The notes below the pieces were generated by a model. It did no database searches, was not told the DNA's origin, and saw only the letters and a list, made by a program, of their open reading frames with translations. 64,000 bases of DNA. Origin: Rhizobiales bacterium GAS188. Its GTDB lineage: Bacteria > Pseudomonadota > Alphaproteobacteria > Rhizobiales > Beijerinckiaceae. Numbering within the stretch: position 1 is the stretch's first letter; the number at the start of each line of letters is the position of its first letter. The position numbers and the translations under genes are program-made. The stretch is taken from contig FNSS01000001.1 of NCBI GenBank assembly GCA_900104855.1, positions 4,402,001-4,466,000 of the forward strand. Direction: 5' to 3'. Positions 43,002 through 52,206 of the stretch are shown here, in pieces.

Positions 43002-43351
43002 CCCCGAAACCTTGTTCGAGGCGGTGCGGTCATGTGGCCACGTCTCAGGCCGCCGTGACGGCCAAGGCCGCGATGCCGGGAAAGCTGGCGAGTAGGGTGC
43101 GCGTGGCCACAAGATCGGCGATGAGCTCGCCGCGTGGCTGCGCCCCTGCATGGCGCGGGTGCCGTCGTCGACGAGGATCATCGGCAAGAACTCGATCTCC
43201 AAGAACTCGATCTCCAAATTGGATCGCGCTTGCACGCCACAATGATAATTACATCTGATATCATCTGCGCCATGCGACGCGATCGCGCCCGCTGTCGCCC
43301 GTCCCGGGCGGAGCTCACCCTCAAACCGTCGATAGTTCAAGGACCATTGCC

Positions 43352-45064
43352 ATGATCGAGCGTTCCCGGAGTCGTAACCGAGTTCCGGCAGCCGCCCGAG
43401 CCGTCATTTCCGCAGCTGCGCTGTGTCTCGCCGGCAGTGCCTTGGCGCAAACCGCCGATCTCGTGGTGACGAACGGCAAGGTGTTCACCGCCGATGCCGC
43501 GGCCTCGCTCGCGCAGGCTTTCGCCGTGAAGGATGGCCGGTTCATCGCGGTCGGCTCAGGGGAAGCAATGCAAAAGCTCGTCGGCGCGGCGACCAACGTC
43601 GTCGACCTCAAAGGCCGTTTCGTCACGCCGGGCTTGTCGGACGGTCACTTCCACAATGAAGGCGGCGGTCCCGGCGTCGACCTGTCGAATGCACGCTCGC
43701 TCGCGGACCTGACGGCTGCGGTCGCGGCTGCGGCGAAGTCCGCCGTCCCGGGCGATCTGATCGTCAGCAACGGGGATTGGCACGAGGCCCAGCTCAAGGA
43801 GCAGCGGCTGCCGACCGCAGCTGAGCTCGACCAGGTCTCGCCCGGCAATCCCGTCGTGCTGGTGCGCGGCGGCCACGATTATATTCTCAACACGGCGGCG
43901 CTGCGCAAATACAATATTGGCAAGGATACGCCGGAGCCCGCGGGTGGCGCCATCACCAGGGATGCGGCGGGCGAGCTCACCGGCGAGCTCGTGGACAACG
44001 CCAAGAACCTCGTGACCTTGCCCTCGCCGCGCTCGGTCACGGTCGACGATGTCCTCACCACACAGCGCAGGCTCAATGCCTATGGGATCACCAATGTGCG
44101 CGTGCCTGGGGCCTATAAGGGCGAGTTCCCCCGGGCGCTCGAGGCGATCCTCGCGGCGCGCAAGAGCGGACAGCTCAGCCTGCGCTACACCATCTATCTG
44201 CCGGGCTTCGGCGTGCGCCAGCCCGAGCGCATCCGCGAGATCATCGCCAACTCGCCCCTGAAGCAGGATGAAGGCGACGAATGGGTGCGCATCGGCGGCA
44301 TCAAGCTCCTGGTCGATGGGGGCTTCGAGGGCGGACATATGTCGAAGCCCTTCGCCGGCGCCTATGGCAAGGGCGGCACCTTCTATGGCCTGATGGTGGT
44401 CCCGCAGGCGGATTTCACCAAGGTTATCCGGGCGATCAACGATGCGGGCTGGCGTGCGACCACGCATGCGGTCGGCGATGCCGGGATCGACGAGGTGCTC
44501 GAAGCCTATGAAGCCGCGAATGCTGATCATCCGCTGGCCGGCAAGCGCTGGGCGATCGAGCACCTGTTCGTGTCGAGGCCCGAGCAGCTCGAGCGGATGA
44601 AGAAGCTCGACCTCACCTTATCTGTCCAGGACCACCTCTATCTCGCCGCGCCGACGCTCAAGAACTATCTCGGCATGGAGCGCGCCAGCCAGGTGACGCC
44701 GGTGAAGACCTATGTCGATGCCGGATTCCTGGTCATCGGCGGGACGGATTCGCCCGTCGTGCCCTTCAATCCGTTCTGGGAATTCTACCATTTCCTGACC
44801 CGCGACACGATCACGGACGGGGTCTACGGCGCCAATGAGCGCGTGCCGTCGCGGATCGATCTTCTGCGCATGATCACCATCAATTATGCCAAGGCCACCG
44901 GCGAAGCCGACCTCAAAGGCTCGATCGAAGCGGGCAAGCTCGCCGATTTCGCCGTGCTGACTGACGATCTTCTCACCGTCGCGGAGAGCAAGATCCCGCA
45001 GATGAAGGCGGTGATGACCTATGTCGGCGGCAAGGAGGTCTATCGCGACCCGTCCGCGCAGTAG
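43352..45064 (+). CDS. Exported amidohydrolase (YtcJ-like, amidohydrolase 3 family)
   Basis: 570 aa with a signal peptide (VISAAALCLAGSALAQ). The metal-dependent amidohydrolase fold shows the HxH pair (His99, His101 in SDGHFHNEGG), a later His in TTHAVGDAG, IEHLFVSRP, and an Asp in GGTDSPVVPFNP. This matches YtcJ-type/N-substituted formamide deformylase relatives. Likely located in the periplasm, hydrolysing an amide or similar small molecule. A porin gene follows within 3 to 63 bases and a Liv-type importer follows 1.7 kb later, which suggests one uptake-and-breakdown pathway. Substrate unknown. Confidence 0.88.
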   Translation: MIERSRSRNRVPAAARAVISAAALCLAGSALAQTADLVVTNGKVFTADAAASLAQAFAVKDGRFIAVGSGEAMQKLVGAATNVVDLKGRFVTPGLSDGHFHNEGGGPGVDLSNARSLADLTAAVAAAAKSAVPGDLIVSNGDWHEAQLKEQRLPTAAELDQVSPGNPVVLVRGGHDYILNTAALRKYNIGKDTPEPAGGAITRDAAGELTGELVDNAKNLVTLPSPRSVTVDDVLTTQRRLNAYGITNVRVPGAYKGEFPRALEAILAARKSGQLSLRYTIYLPGFGVRQPERIREIIANSPLKQDEGDEWVRIGGIKLLVDGGFEGGHMSKPFAGAYGKGGTFYGLMVVPQADFTKVIRAINDAGWRATTHAVGDAGIDEVLEAYEAANADHPLAGKRWAIEHLFVSRPEQLERMKKLDLTLSVQDHLYLAAPTLKNYLGMERASQVTPVKTYVDAGFLVIGGTDSPVVPFNPFWEFYHFLTRDTITDGVYGANERVPSRIDLLRMITINYAKATGEADLKGSIEAGKLADFAVLTDDLLTVAESKIPQMKAVMTYVGGKEVYRDPSAQ

Positions 45065-45066
45065 CC

Positions 45067-46416
45067 ATGTGCGGGAGGCGATTGGCGACACGAGTTCCCC
45101 TTCAAACGCGCCAGCGAGGTCGCCGCGTGGCCCGGACCATGGTCTCATCGGTCCTTGCCGTCGCACTGGCGGGTGCCGTCTGTGTGCCGGCCTTCGCCGA
45201 GCCTTTGCAGGTTTCGTGGAGCGATGTCACCGGCTCCGATTCCCTGGCTCATGCGCCGTCCTTCTTTCGGGATTCCCTCCTCGAGTTGCAGCTGCGCAGC
45301 TTTTATTTCGATCGGCGCAATTTCGACCTTACGAGAGCAAAGGCCTGGACGGATGGCGGCTCGATCACCTATCAATCGGGTTTGCTGGGTGACGTGATCG
45401 GCGTGGTCGGCGCCTATTACACCTCGCAGAGGCTCATCGCCGATCGGGACGAGGGCGGCACGAAGCTTCTGGCTCCTCCCAATCGCCCGCTCAGCGTGCT
45501 CGCTCAAGCCTATGTGCGGATCGACCTGTTCGGCCAGGAGCTGCGCGCCGGCCGCCAGCTCGTCGACACGCCGCTCCTCAATCCGTACGACAGCCGCATG
45601 GTGCCGATCACCTTCGAGGGCGTGACATTGAGCTCGATCCCGGACGAGGGGAAAAGTTACGATTATACGTTCGGTTATTTATGGAAGACCAAGCTTCGCG
45701 ACAGCAATACTTTCGTCGATATGGCGAGCGCGCTCGGCGAGGTTCGTTCGGAGCGTGGTGCCGTCTTCGGCATGTTGCGCTTCCGGCCGACGGCCGAGCT
45801 GACGGCGACCGTCATGGATTACTTCATCGACGACACCGTCAACACCGGTTTCGGGCAGCTCGAATATCGCTTTCCGAAATACGACAACATTCCGCAATTC
45901 ACCATCGGCCTCAACGACATCGACCAGCGCAGCGTCGGCGGCAACCTGACGGGTAGCCCCGCCTTCTGGACCTACCAGGCCTCGGGCCTGGCGAAAGCCG
46001 AAATGAACGGCCTCACGCTCGGGGTCGTAGGCTCGATCACCGGGCAAGGCGCAGCCATTCTCTCACCCTTCGGCTCCAAGCCGAACTATACCGACTTGCA
46101 GCAAGTCTCCTTCGACAATGCCGGCGAGCGGGCCATCGGCGGCATTGCCTCTTATGATTTCGGTCGGTTCGGCGCGAAGGGGTTGTCTGCCGACATCGCC
46201 TTTGTCAAGGGCTTCCATGCGATCGACCCGATCAAGAGGGTCGAGATCGAGGATCGTGCCGAATACAACATTTCCGTGGCCTATGAGCCCGAGGAGTTCC
46301 TGAAGGGCTTGAAGCTGCAGGCGCGCTTTTCGGATCTGCGCCAACGCGGCAATGCGCGGGTCGATCAGACCGAGCTTCGTCTGATTGCCAAATACACCGT
46401 GCAGTTCAGTCGCTGA
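45067..46416 (+). CDS. OprD-family outer-membrane porin
   Basis: 449 aa. A hydrophobic signal (MVSSVLAVALAGAVCVPAFA) precedes a beta-rich chain. OprD-type features are DSLLELQLRSFYFDRRNF near the start, GLLGDVIGVVGAYYTSQRL, LRAGRQLVDTPLLNPYDSRM, TFEGVTLSS, and a C-terminal aromatic-ending strand (KYTVQFSR). Such porins admit specific small substrates such as amino acids or aromatic acids. The start is unclear: ATG 45067 gives a long Arg-rich lead, while GTG 45127 gives a standard signal peptide; neither has a strong ribosome site. Confidence 0.85.
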   Translation: MCGRRLATRVPLQTRQRGRRVARTMVSSVLAVALAGAVCVPAFAEPLQVSWSDVTGSDSLAHAPSFFRDSLLELQLRSFYFDRRNFDLTRAKAWTDGGSITYQSGLLGDVIGVVGAYYTSQRLIADRDEGGTKLLAPPNRPLSVLAQAYVRIDLFGQELRAGRQLVDTPLLNPYDSRMVPITFEGVTLSSIPDEGKSYDYTFGYLWKTKLRDSNTFVDMASALGEVRSERGAVFGMLRFRPTAELTATVMDYFIDDTVNTGFGQLEYRFPKYDNIPQFTIGLNDIDQRSVGGNLTGSPAFWTYQASGLAKAEMNGLTLGVVGSITGQGAAILSPFGSKPNYTDLQQVSFDNAGERAIGGIASYDFGRFGAKGLSADIAFVKGFHAIDPIKRVEIEDRAEYNISVAYEPEEFLKGLKLQARFSDLRQRGNARVDQTELRLIAKYTVQFSR

Positions 46417-46796
46417 GCGGAGCCAGCTTTGGCCTGCCTCCCCGGCGAACACACCCGGCGGCTGGCGCCGGCCGCAGGAGCGCCCGCTCGCGTCGGCGAA
46501 GGTGGCCGGCACCCTTGGCGAGATCTATGTCTTCAATATTTTCAATAGCTTAGATGGCAATACCCCGGGTGCGCTTCTGGCTTCGTTCTTTTCGGTTCCG
46601 GTTCTCACGGCCCGTCTTCGCTGCCGGCTTCGGCTGGGCAAAATGGATCCAGCTGATCACGTAGAATTCATCGAGCTCGTCATTCTAAGCTTGTCGAACG
46701 ACTATCTTTGCTGGCACCTTCCATCTGACGACAAACCAGAACCCTCGCTCGGCTCGGGGCGGAGCGACAGAGGGCGGTCATCAGGGAGGATTTCAG
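46417..46796. promoter_or_regulatory. Intergenic region before the Liv-type operon
   Basis: 380 bases with no supported gene. It should contain the promoter of the binding-protein gene; AGGGAGGA at 46783-46790 is its ribosome site. I see no clear operator. Confidence 0.4.
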
Positions 46797-48038
46797 GTGA
46801 ATTCCAAACTCGTTTCGACGCTCACGATGCTGGCGGCGCTCGCCGCCGTCAGCCCGGCGCTGGCTGAGGACACGATCAAGGTCGCCTATATCGATCCGTT
46901 GTCGGGCCCGGGCGCCACGGTAGGCGAAGTCGGCCTCAAGACCTTCCAGTTCATCGCCGAGGAGCTCAATGCCAAGGGTGGAGCGGCCGGCAAGAAGTTC
47001 GAGATCCTGCCCTTGGACAACAAGACCAATCCCCAGGAAAGCCTGGTGCAGGTGCAAAAGGCTGTCGATGCCGGCGCCCGCATCATCACCCAGGGTAACG
47101 GCTCGTCGGTCGCTTCCGCGCTGACCGATTGGGTCTCCAAATACAACGACCGCAACCCGGGCAAGGAGGTCATCTACCTCAACTATGCGGCGGTCGACCC
47201 GATCCTGACCAACGAGAAATGCTCATTCTACCATTTCCGCTGGGACGCCACCTCCGACATCAAGATGGAAGCCTTGACCAATTACATGAAGGGGCAGGAG
47301 AAGATCAAGAAGGTCTATCTGATCAACCAGGATTACAGCTTCGGTCAGTCGGTCCGCGCCACGGCCAATGCCATGCTCAAGGCCAAGCGCCCGGACATCC
47401 AGGTCGTTGGCGACGAGCTGCACCCGTTGCTCAAGGTCACGGATTTCTCGCCCTACATCGCCAAGATCAAGGCTTCCGGCGCCGACAGCGTCATCACCGG
47501 CAATTGGAGCCAGGATTTCGCGCTCCTGCTGAAGGCCGCGGCCGATGCGGGCCTCCAGGTCGACTGGTACACCTATTACGCCGGCGGCACAGGCGGCCCG
47601 ACCGCGGTCAAGCAGACCGGCCTCAACCACCGGGTGTTCGCGATCCAGGAAGGCTCGGCCAATATCGAGTATCCGCCGGCCCAGGAGACCGAGAAGGTGT
47701 TCCGGGCCAAATTCGAGATCTCGAACTTCTACCCGCGCGCCTTCAACGAGATGCGCATGCTGGCCGCGGCCATCAACAAGGCCGGGTCGACCGATACGAT
47801 CAAGGTCGCCTCGGCGCTCGAAGGCATGGATTTCGATGTCTTCAGCGGCGGCAAGGGCTGGATGCGCAAGGACGATCATCAGTTCTTCCAGCCCATGTAT
47901 ATCGTTTCGCTCGGCGATCGGGGAGTCAAGGAGTCGTTCGACGAAGAGAAGACCGGCTGGGGCTGGCGCACCGTCTATAAGCTCGACGCCGACAAGACCG
48001 TGTTGCCGACGACCTGCAAGATGACGCGTCCCAATTGA
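46797..48038 (+). CDS. livJ: Branched-chain amino acid-type ABC substrate-binding protein
   Basis: 413-aa periplasmic binding protein of the LivJ/Peripla_BP_6 family. A signal peptide (TMLAALAAVSPALA) is followed by IKVAYIDPLSGPGATVGEVG and LDNKTNPQESLVQVQKAV, typical of this family. The start is GTG with AGGGAGGA 6 bases upstream. It is separated from the permease genes by a GC-rich hairpin, which would let it be made in excess over the membrane parts. Family members also bind amides, urea and aromatic acids, so the substrate is open; the neighbouring amidohydrolase hints at an amide. Confidence 0.92.
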   Translation: MNSKLVSTLTMLAALAAVSPALAEDTIKVAYIDPLSGPGATVGEVGLKTFQFIAEELNAKGGAAGKKFEILPLDNKTNPQESLVQVQKAVDAGARIITQGNGSSVASALTDWVSKYNDRNPGKEVIYLNYAAVDPILTNEKCSFYHFRWDATSDIKMEALTNYMKGQEKIKKVYLINQDYSFGQSVRATANAMLKAKRPDIQVVGDELHPLLKVTDFSPYIAKIKASGADSVITGNWSQDFALLLKAAADAGLQVDWYTYYAGGTGGPTAVKQTGLNHRVFAIQEGSANIEYPPAQETEKVFRAKFEISNFYPRAFNEMRMLAAAINKAGSTDTIKVASALEGMDFDVFSGGKGWMRKDDHQFFQPMYIVSLGDRGVKESFDEEKTGWGWRTVYKLDADKTVLPTTCKMTRPN

Positions 48039-48055
48039 GCCGACACGTCATGACG

Positions 48056-48078
48056 GTCCCCGCACTTGATGCGGGGAC
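48056..48078. terminator. GC-rich hairpin between livJ and livH
   Basis: GTCCCCGCA and TGCGGGGAC form a perfect 9-bp stem with loop CTTGA. There is no T-run after it, so it is more likely an mRNA-stabilising or partial attenuation hairpin than a full terminator. Confidence 0.6.
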
Positions 48079-48105
48079 GGCCATGACCTGCAGGGAGATG
48101 AAAAT

Positions 48106-49056
48106 TTGGCGGAACTGATTTTCATCGCGACCCTGAACGGCGTGCTGTACGGCCTCTTGCTGTTCTTGATGGCGAGCGGCCTCACGCTCATCTTTTCGAT
48201 GATGGGCGTGCTCAACTTCGCGCATGCGAGCTTTTACATGCTCGGCGCCTTCTTCGGCTTCCAGATCAGCCAATGGACGGGTTTCTGGCCGGCGCTGGTG
48301 CTGGCGCCGCTGCTCGTCGGCGGCATCGGCGCGCTGGTCGAGCGTTACGGACTGCGCAATGTCCATAAGCACGGCCACGTCGCCGAGCTGCTCTTCACCT
48401 TTGGCCTCGCCTTCGTGATCGAGGAGCTGGTGCAGATCTTCTGGGGCAAGTCGCCGCTCGATTTCCGCGTGCCGACGCTGCTCGATTTTCCGGCGTTCCG
48501 CGTCTTCGCCACCAATTATCCGGCCTACAAGCTGTTCATGCTGCTGGTCTCGATTGCGATCTTCGTTGCCTTGTTTGCCATGCTGGCGAAGACCCGCATC
48601 GGGCTCATCGTCCAGGCGGCCCTGACCCATCCCCAAATGGTGGCGCATCTCGGCCACAACGTGCCGCTGATCTTCATGCTCGTCTTCGGCGTCGGTGCGG
48701 CGCTTGCGGGCGTGGCCGGGGTCATAGCCGGTCCTGCGCTGGTGACGCAGTCATCAATGGCTGCTCTGCTCGGTCCCATCCTGTTCGTCTGCGTCGTCGT
48801 GGGCGGACTGGGCTCGCTGTCCGGCGCTTTCATCGCCTCGCTGTTGATCGGGCTTTTGCAGACCTTCGCCGTGTCGATCAACCTGTCGCTCGCCGACATA
48901 TTCGGAAGCTCCGGCTTCAATCCTTTGCCCCGCACCATCCTCGATGACATATGGCACGTCACGGTCGCGCAGATCGCTCCGGTCCTGCCCTATTTGCTGC
49001 TCGTCCTCGTCTTGACGATCAAGCCGACCGGGTTGTTCGGGACGCGCGAGACATGA
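48106..49056 (+). CDS. livH: Liv-type ABC transporter permease LivH
   Basis: 316-aa inner-membrane permease with about eight hydrophobic segments and the LivH family start (IATLNGVLYGLLLFLMASGL), MGVLNFAHASFYMLGAFFG and GGLGSLSGAFIASLLIG. The start is TTG with GGGAG upstream; a nearby ATG is in another frame and stops at once. Its stop overlaps the LivM start (ATGA). Confidence 0.93.
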   Translation: MAELIFIATLNGVLYGLLLFLMASGLTLIFSMMGVLNFAHASFYMLGAFFGFQISQWTGFWPALVLAPLLVGGIGALVERYGLRNVHKHGHVAELLFTFGLAFVIEELVQIFWGKSPLDFRVPTLLDFPAFRVFATNYPAYKLFMLLVSIAIFVALFAMLAKTRIGLIVQAALTHPQMVAHLGHNVPLIFMLVFGVGAALAGVAGVIAGPALVTQSSMAALLGPILFVCVVVGGLGSLSGAFIASLLIGLLQTFAVSINLSLADIFGSSGFNPLPRTILDDIWHVTVAQIAPVLPYLLLVLVLTIKPTGLFGTRET

Positions 49057-50351
49057 GGCACGGCGCGATCACCATGGAAGCAGCTTCCGTGAGCCGCTTC
49101 CAGCGCCTCGGCAATTACGGGATCTGGATCGGCGCGGCGCTGCTGCTCTGCGCCTTGCCGTTCGGGTTCCGCTCCGGCACCTCGTTGACCGTGATGAGCC
49201 TGATGGGCATCGCGGTGATCTTCGCGCTCTCCTACAACATGCTGCTCGGCCAGACCGGCATGCTCTCCTTTGGCCATGCGGTCTATTATGGCCTCGGCGC
49301 CTATTTCACCGTGCACGTCATCAATGCGGTCGCGGCCGCGCGGCTTCCGATCCCGCTATTCGTCATGCCGCTCATCGGCGGTGCCGCAGGGCTGGTCTTC
49401 GCGATGATATTCGGCTGGGTGTCCACCAAACGCTCGGGCACCGCTTTCGCCATGATCTCGCTGGGGCTTGCCGAGCTCATCGGCTCGAGCTCGCTCATCT
49501 TGCGCTCCTTCTTCGGCGGCGAGGAAGGCGTCAACATCAATCGCACCAAGCTCCTGCCTGTCTTCGGTTGGAATTTCGGGCCGCAGATTCAAGTCTATTA
49601 TCTGATCGCGGCCTGGTGCCTGATCACTGCGTTGCTGATGTACGGGGTCACGCGCACTCCCTTCGGCCGCATGTGCAACGCGGTTCGCGACAATCCGCAG
49701 CGCGTGCAGTTCATCGGCTACAATCCGCAAATCATCCGCTACATGGCCTTCTGCTTGTCGGGCCTTTTCGCCGGCATCGCGGGGGCGCTCGCGGCCATCA
49801 ATTTCGAGCTCGCCAACTCGGCCGTGTTCAGCGCCGCTCTATCCGGCACTGTCCTGCTCGCGACCTTCATCGGCGGCGCAGGCCACTTCGTCGGCCCGAT
49901 CCTCGGCGGGGTGTTGGTCTCCTACCTTCATAACATGCTGTCCGACATCACCGATATTTGGCAGCTCTATTTCGGGCTGATGTTCATCGCGGTCGTGCTC
50001 TTCGCGCCGGGCGGGCTCGCAGGCATCATCATGATGCATCGGCCCCTGCTCAAGGCAGGAACGTTATGGCGCCTCGTTCCCGCCTATCTCGGCGCTCTCC
50101 TGCCGACACTCGTGATGGTCGCCGGGCTTGTCTTGACGATCGAGACGGTCGCGCATCTGACCAAGGGTCCGGGGGGCTTCGCCATGCAGCTCTTCGGATT
50201 GTCCTTCGATGCCAGGTCCTGGCAAGCCTGGGCTCTCGCGCTCGCCCCGCTGGCGCTCGGCTTGGCAGCGATGCGCTTGACCATCCCCAATGCGGCCAGG
50301 GCCTGGGATCTCGCCATGGCCGGCGCCCGCGAGAAGGGGATCGCCGCATGA
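49053..50351 (+). CDS. livM: Liv-type ABC transporter permease LivM
   Basis: 432-aa second permease. Family segments include SLMGIAVIFALSYNMLLGQT, MLSFGHAVYYGLGAYFTVH, GWVSTKRSGTAFAMISLGLA and IGGAGHFVGPILGGVL. The ATG at 49053 overlaps the LivH stop; an ATG at 49074 is possible. The last 100 residues add two extra hydrophobic helices (LVPAYLGALLPTLVMVAGLV and AWALALAPLALGLAAM) beyond the usual LivM end. Confidence 0.93.
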   Translation: MRHGAITMEAASVSRFQRLGNYGIWIGAALLLCALPFGFRSGTSLTVMSLMGIAVIFALSYNMLLGQTGMLSFGHAVYYGLGAYFTVHVINAVAAARLPIPLFVMPLIGGAAGLVFAMIFGWVSTKRSGTAFAMISLGLAELIGSSSLILRSFFGGEEGVNINRTKLLPVFGWNFGPQIQVYYLIAAWCLITALLMYGVTRTPFGRMCNAVRDNPQRVQFIGYNPQIIRYMAFCLSGLFAGIAGALAAINFELANSAVFSAALSGTVLLATFIGGAGHFVGPILGGVLVSYLHNMLSDITDIWQLYFGLMFIAVVLFAPGGLAGIIMMHRPLLKAGTLWRLVPAYLGALLPTLVMVAGLVLTIETVAHLTKGPGGFAMQLFGLSFDARSWQAWALALAPLALGLAAMRLTIPNAARAWDLAMAGAREKGIAA

Positions 50352-51106
50352 GCGAACGCGTTCCGGCGCTCGACATCCGCGGCCTGCGCAAGAATTTCGG
50401 GCCGGCCGAGATCATTCGTGGCATCGATCTCACCATCGCCAAGGGCGAACGGCACGCCGTGATCGGGCCGAACGGCGCCGGCAAGACCACGCTCTTCGCG
50501 CTGATCAGCGGCCTCATCAGGCCGAGCGCAGGCGAGATCCACCTCAATGGCGAGGAGATATCGGGCCTGCCCGCCTTCGAGATCAATCGCCGCGGGCTCT
50601 CGCGATCCTTTCAGGTGACCAATATCTTTCCGAAAATGACGGTATTCGAGAACATCCGCTGCGGCTTGCTGTGGTCCAGGGGCGAGAAATATGCCTTCTG
50701 GCGCAGCCTCGACGCGCGTCGCGACGTGCGGGAGCGTGCGGAGCAGGTTCTCGCCGAGATCGGCATGTCGGCACGGCGCGATGTGCAGGCCGGCGTGCTC
50801 ACCTATGCGGAGCAGCGCGCATTGGAGATCGGCATCACCATCGCGGGTGGTGCCGATGTCATCTTGCTCGATGAACCGACCGCCGGCATGAGCCACGCCG
50901 AGACCGACCGCGTCGTCGATCTCGTCCGCCGCATCAGCGAAGGCCGGACGCTGGTGATCGTCGAGCACGATATGAGCGTCGTGTTCGGGCTCGCCGACCG
51001 GATCTCGGTGCTCGTCTATGGCGAGATCGCGGCCTTTGGAACGCCCGCCGAAATCCGCGCCAGCCCCAAGGTCAAGGAAGCCTATCTCGGCGAGGAAGCG
51101 CATTGA
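50348..51106 (+). CDS. livG: Liv-type ABC transporter ATPase LivG
   Basis: 252-aa ATPase. Walker A GPNGAGKTT, the LivG-type Q-loop FQVTNIFPKMTVFENI, Walker B VILLDEPTAGMSHAE and the switch VEHDMSVVF are intact. The ABC signature position is degenerate (VLTYAEQRALEIG) as in many LivG proteins. The ATG at 50348 overlaps the LivM stop; its stop overlaps the LivF start. Confidence 0.93.
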   Translation: MSERVPALDIRGLRKNFGPAEIIRGIDLTIAKGERHAVIGPNGAGKTTLFALISGLIRPSAGEIHLNGEEISGLPAFEINRRGLSRSFQVTNIFPKMTVFENIRCGLLWSRGEKYAFWRSLDARRDVRERAEQVLAEIGMSARRDVQAGVLTYAEQRALEIGITIAGGADVILLDEPTAGMSHAETDRVVDLVRRISEGRTLVIVEHDMSVVFGLADRISVLVYGEIAAFGTPAEIRASPKVKEAYLGEEAH

Positions 51107-51801
51107 TGCTCGAGGTGCGCGATCTCCACGCCTATTACGGCAAGAGCCATATCCTGCAGGGCGTGAATCTCGACGTCGCCGCCGGCGAAGTGGTCAGCCT
51201 GCTCGGGCGTAACGGCGTCGGACGCTCCACCACCGTCAAGGCCATCATGGGCGAGGTGGCGCCGTCCGGCACCATCCGCTTCAAGGGGCAAGACATCGCC
51301 GGCCTGCCGAGCTACCGCATCGCGCGGCTCGGCCTCGGCTATGTTCCCGAGAACCGCGATATTTTTCCGACCCTGACGGTGCGGCAGAATCTGCTGCTCG
51401 GGATGAAGGACCCGAACCGGCCGGGCCGCTGGAAGCTCGACGAAATGCTGGCCATGTTTCCCAATCTGATGCGCCGGGCCGAGAGCCAGGCCGGTGTGCT
51501 GTCGGGCGGCGAAAAGCAGATGCTGACGATCTGCCGGACCCTGATGGGCGATCCCGTGTTGATGATGATCGACGAGCCGACCGAAGGCCTCGCCCCGCTG
51601 ATCGTCAAGCAGGTCGGCGAGCTGATCACCGAGATCGCGCGGCGCGGCGTCGCCATTCTGCTGGTCGAGCAGAAGCTCTCGATCGCGCTCGAGATTTCGG
51701 CACGGGTCTATGTCATGGGCCATGGACAGATCGTCTACCAGGGCACGCCCGCCGAGCTGAAAGGGGCCGCGGAAGTGCGGCATGAATGGCTCGAAGTGTA
51801 G
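51106..51801 (+). CDS. livF: Liv-type ABC transporter ATPase LivF
   Basis: 231-aa second ATPase. Signature VLSGGEKQML, Walker B VLMMIDEPTEGLAP and GYVPENRDIFPTLTVRQNL are typical of LivF. The Walker A reads GRNGVGRST, with Arg40 in place of the usual Lys; I recall the same change in some rhizobial homologues. The ATG at 51106 overlaps the LivG stop (TGATG). It ends the operon. Confidence 0.92.
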   Translation: MLEVRDLHAYYGKSHILQGVNLDVAAGEVVSLLGRNGVGRSTTVKAIMGEVAPSGTIRFKGQDIAGLPSYRIARLGLGYVPENRDIFPTLTVRQNLLLGMKDPNRPGRWKLDEMLAMFPNLMRRAESQAGVLSGGEKQMLTICRTLMGDPVLMMIDEPTEGLAPLIVKQVGELITEIARRGVAILLVEQKLSIALEISARVYVMGHGQIVYQGTPAELKGAAEVRHEWLEV

Positions 51802-52206
51802 GGCGGAGGGGAAACTTGTACTGTCGATGATTTGCATAGTTAAAGACTTGTCGCTTCCTGCGCCGCTCGTGCGCGTCCCTTCTCCCGCAGCTGAGATCTT
51901 TGCAAAATTGGGGGTCATTCCGTGCGCACTGCAGCACGAAGTGATGCGGTGCAGACACGGGATCCACAATCGGCCGGTCAATGATAGACCCCGGTTCTGC
52001 AGCGCATCATTTCAAGCTGCGCAGCGTCCGGGATGACCGGCCATGATGTGCTTCGCGAAGATGCCGCTTGCGAGAGAAGGTGCCCAGGCGAATGAGGGCG
52101 ATGCCGCGACAGGCGAAGCCAGCTTGGTCTAGGCGGGTGGGTTGCTCGAGAGCAGCTCGTTTGGCATGGCGAAGAGAAACAGAGATGCGTTGGGGCGATT
52201 GATCCG
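51802..52206. other. Intergenic region after the Liv operon
   Basis: 405 bases with no supported gene. It holds the long inverted repeat at 51914-52037, which may end the Liv transcript. The toxin gene ends at 52207 on the other strand. Confidence 0.5.
51914..52037. repeat. Long imperfect inverted repeat (intergenic palindromic element)
   Basis: Arms 51914-51964 and 51987-52037, 51 bases each, pair at 38 of 51 positions around a 22-base loop. Both start GTCAT.CCG and end GGG.TC in matching orientation. It looks like the dispersed palindromic intergenic elements (RIME/REP-like) known in Hyphomicrobiales and may work as a terminator. Confidence 0.65.

Larger units (their letters stand above)
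42221..43351. promoter_or_regulatory. dnaA upstream region, candidate oriC or dnaA control region
   Basis: 1131 bases between divergent dnaA and the amidohydrolase gene, with no supported gene. It contains two same-orientation DnaA boxes, a CtrA-type site, a 20-bp palindrome and a 15-bp tandem duplication (43186-43215, AAGAACTCGATCTCC twice). TGATATCA near 43255 could be an operator of the amidohydrolase gene. Confidence 0.5.

Noticed and set aside
42786-43340. 184-aa minus-strand frame between dnaA and the amidohydrolase
   Set aside because: A short part (LEIEFLEIEFLPMILVDDG) is protein-like, but it comes from a 15-bp duplication and the rest is not; no homology recognised. At most a gene remnant.
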